Assembly (NCBI GenBank): GCA_035508795.1
Contig: DATJMJ010000181.1
Location: 1 to 5,612, forward strand
Reading direction: 5' to 3'
Length of the DNA: 5,612 bases
From: DATJMJ01 sp035508795
GTDB lineage: Bacteria; Actinomycetota; Acidimicrobiia; Acidimicrobiales; Palsa-688
In this document: positions 5,472 to 5,612 of the stretch, in pieces
Numbering within the stretch: position 1 is the stretch's first letter
Layout: each line of letters starts with the position of its first letter
Position numbers and translations under genes: made by a program
Notes under the pieces: model-generated
Told to the model about the DNA's origin: nothing
Database searches by the model: none
The model's input: only the letters and a program-made list of their open reading frames with translations

Positions 5472-5612
5472 ATGAAGATAGTCAAGCTCGACGCGGTGGA
5501 GGCGCCTCCCGGCGGGGCTGCACCGGCCCACCGGGCCAGTGTGCTCCCGGGGGCCGTCCTGGCGGCGGGCCCCCGGCCGGTGCCAGCTCCCGAGCTGGCC
5601 CAGGGCCCCGAG
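5472..5612 (+). CDS. Start of a divergent gene of unknown function (3' end outside window)
   Basis: ATG 5472 follows a ribosome site GGAG (5460-5463) at a spacing of eight bases, and the frame stays open for 47 codons to the window edge. The product begins MKIVKLDAVEAPPGG and continues Ala/Pro/Gly-rich (VLPGAVLAAGPRPVPAPEL). No domain is recognisable; the start resembles a disordered tail ahead of a domain that is not included. It is divergent from the TetR-type gene, 59 bp away across a shared palindrome, which makes it the most likely regulatory target. Such partners are often transporters, lipid or redox enzymes, but nothing in these residues decides between them. Confidence 0.65.
   Translation, partial: MKIVKLDAVEAPPGGAAPAHRASVLPGAVLAAGPRPVPAPELAQGPE

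Noticed and set aside
5413..5472. TTG start extending the repressor by 20 residues
   Set aside because: The extension would cover the operator-like palindrome and the divergent ribosome site, and the GTG at 5412 has a strong AGGAGG.

Overview
The window is high-G+C DNA and most likely comes from an actinobacterium of the class Acidimicrobiia. The strongest pointer is the C-terminus of the large secreted protein: six copies of a 'GYW-(L/I)-V-x-S-(D/N)-G-x-V-(F/Y)-x-(F/Y)-G' repeat, a type I recall as common in secreted proteins of that class. An acid-type S53 peptidase, a tandem tRNA-Asp/tRNA-Phe pair, GTG starts and hairpins without U-tracts fit the same group. The taxonomic call is from memory of protein families, not from a search.

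Layout. (1) Positions 1-151: two tRNA genes on the minus strand, tRNA-Asp(GTC) then tRNA-Phe(GAA), separated by one base; a possible -10 element lies at 201-206. (2) Positions 271-3258, plus strand: a 995-residue secreted S53 (sedolisin/kumamolisin-type) peptidase made of a signal peptide, a propeptide, a Thr/Ser-rich linker, a catalytic domain and a six-repeat C-terminal domain that may be a beta-propeller. (3) Positions 3259-3560: a non-coding stretch between convergent genes. It holds a hairpin just after the peptidase stop, a 92-bp quasi-palindrome (3353-3444), and a U-tract terminator (3535-3559) for the leftward gene. (4) Positions 3561-4568, minus strand: a TauE/SafE-family membrane protein with an unusual collagen-like Gly-X-Y insert in its central loop. 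(5) Positions 4675-5412, minus strand: a TetR-family repressor with a low-complexity N-terminal tail. (6) Positions 5472-5612, plus strand: the first 47 codons of a divergent gene cut off by the window edge. The 59-bp gap between it and the repressor carries a TetR-operator-like palindrome.

How they work together. The repressor probably binds the palindrome at 5440-5459 and controls both itself and the divergent gene. The TauE-like gene lies 106 bp downstream of the repressor on the same strand and may belong to the same regulon; that link is inferred from position only. The peptidase is an independent transcription unit that points toward the TauE gene, with terminator-like structures between them.

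Nothing here looks like a defence system, CRISPR array, insertion sequence or prophage. The most unusual items are the strand-polarised quasi-palindrome, the collagen-like insert in the transporter, the position of the mucin-like linker inside the peptidase, and an A at position 54 of the tRNA-Phe T-loop.
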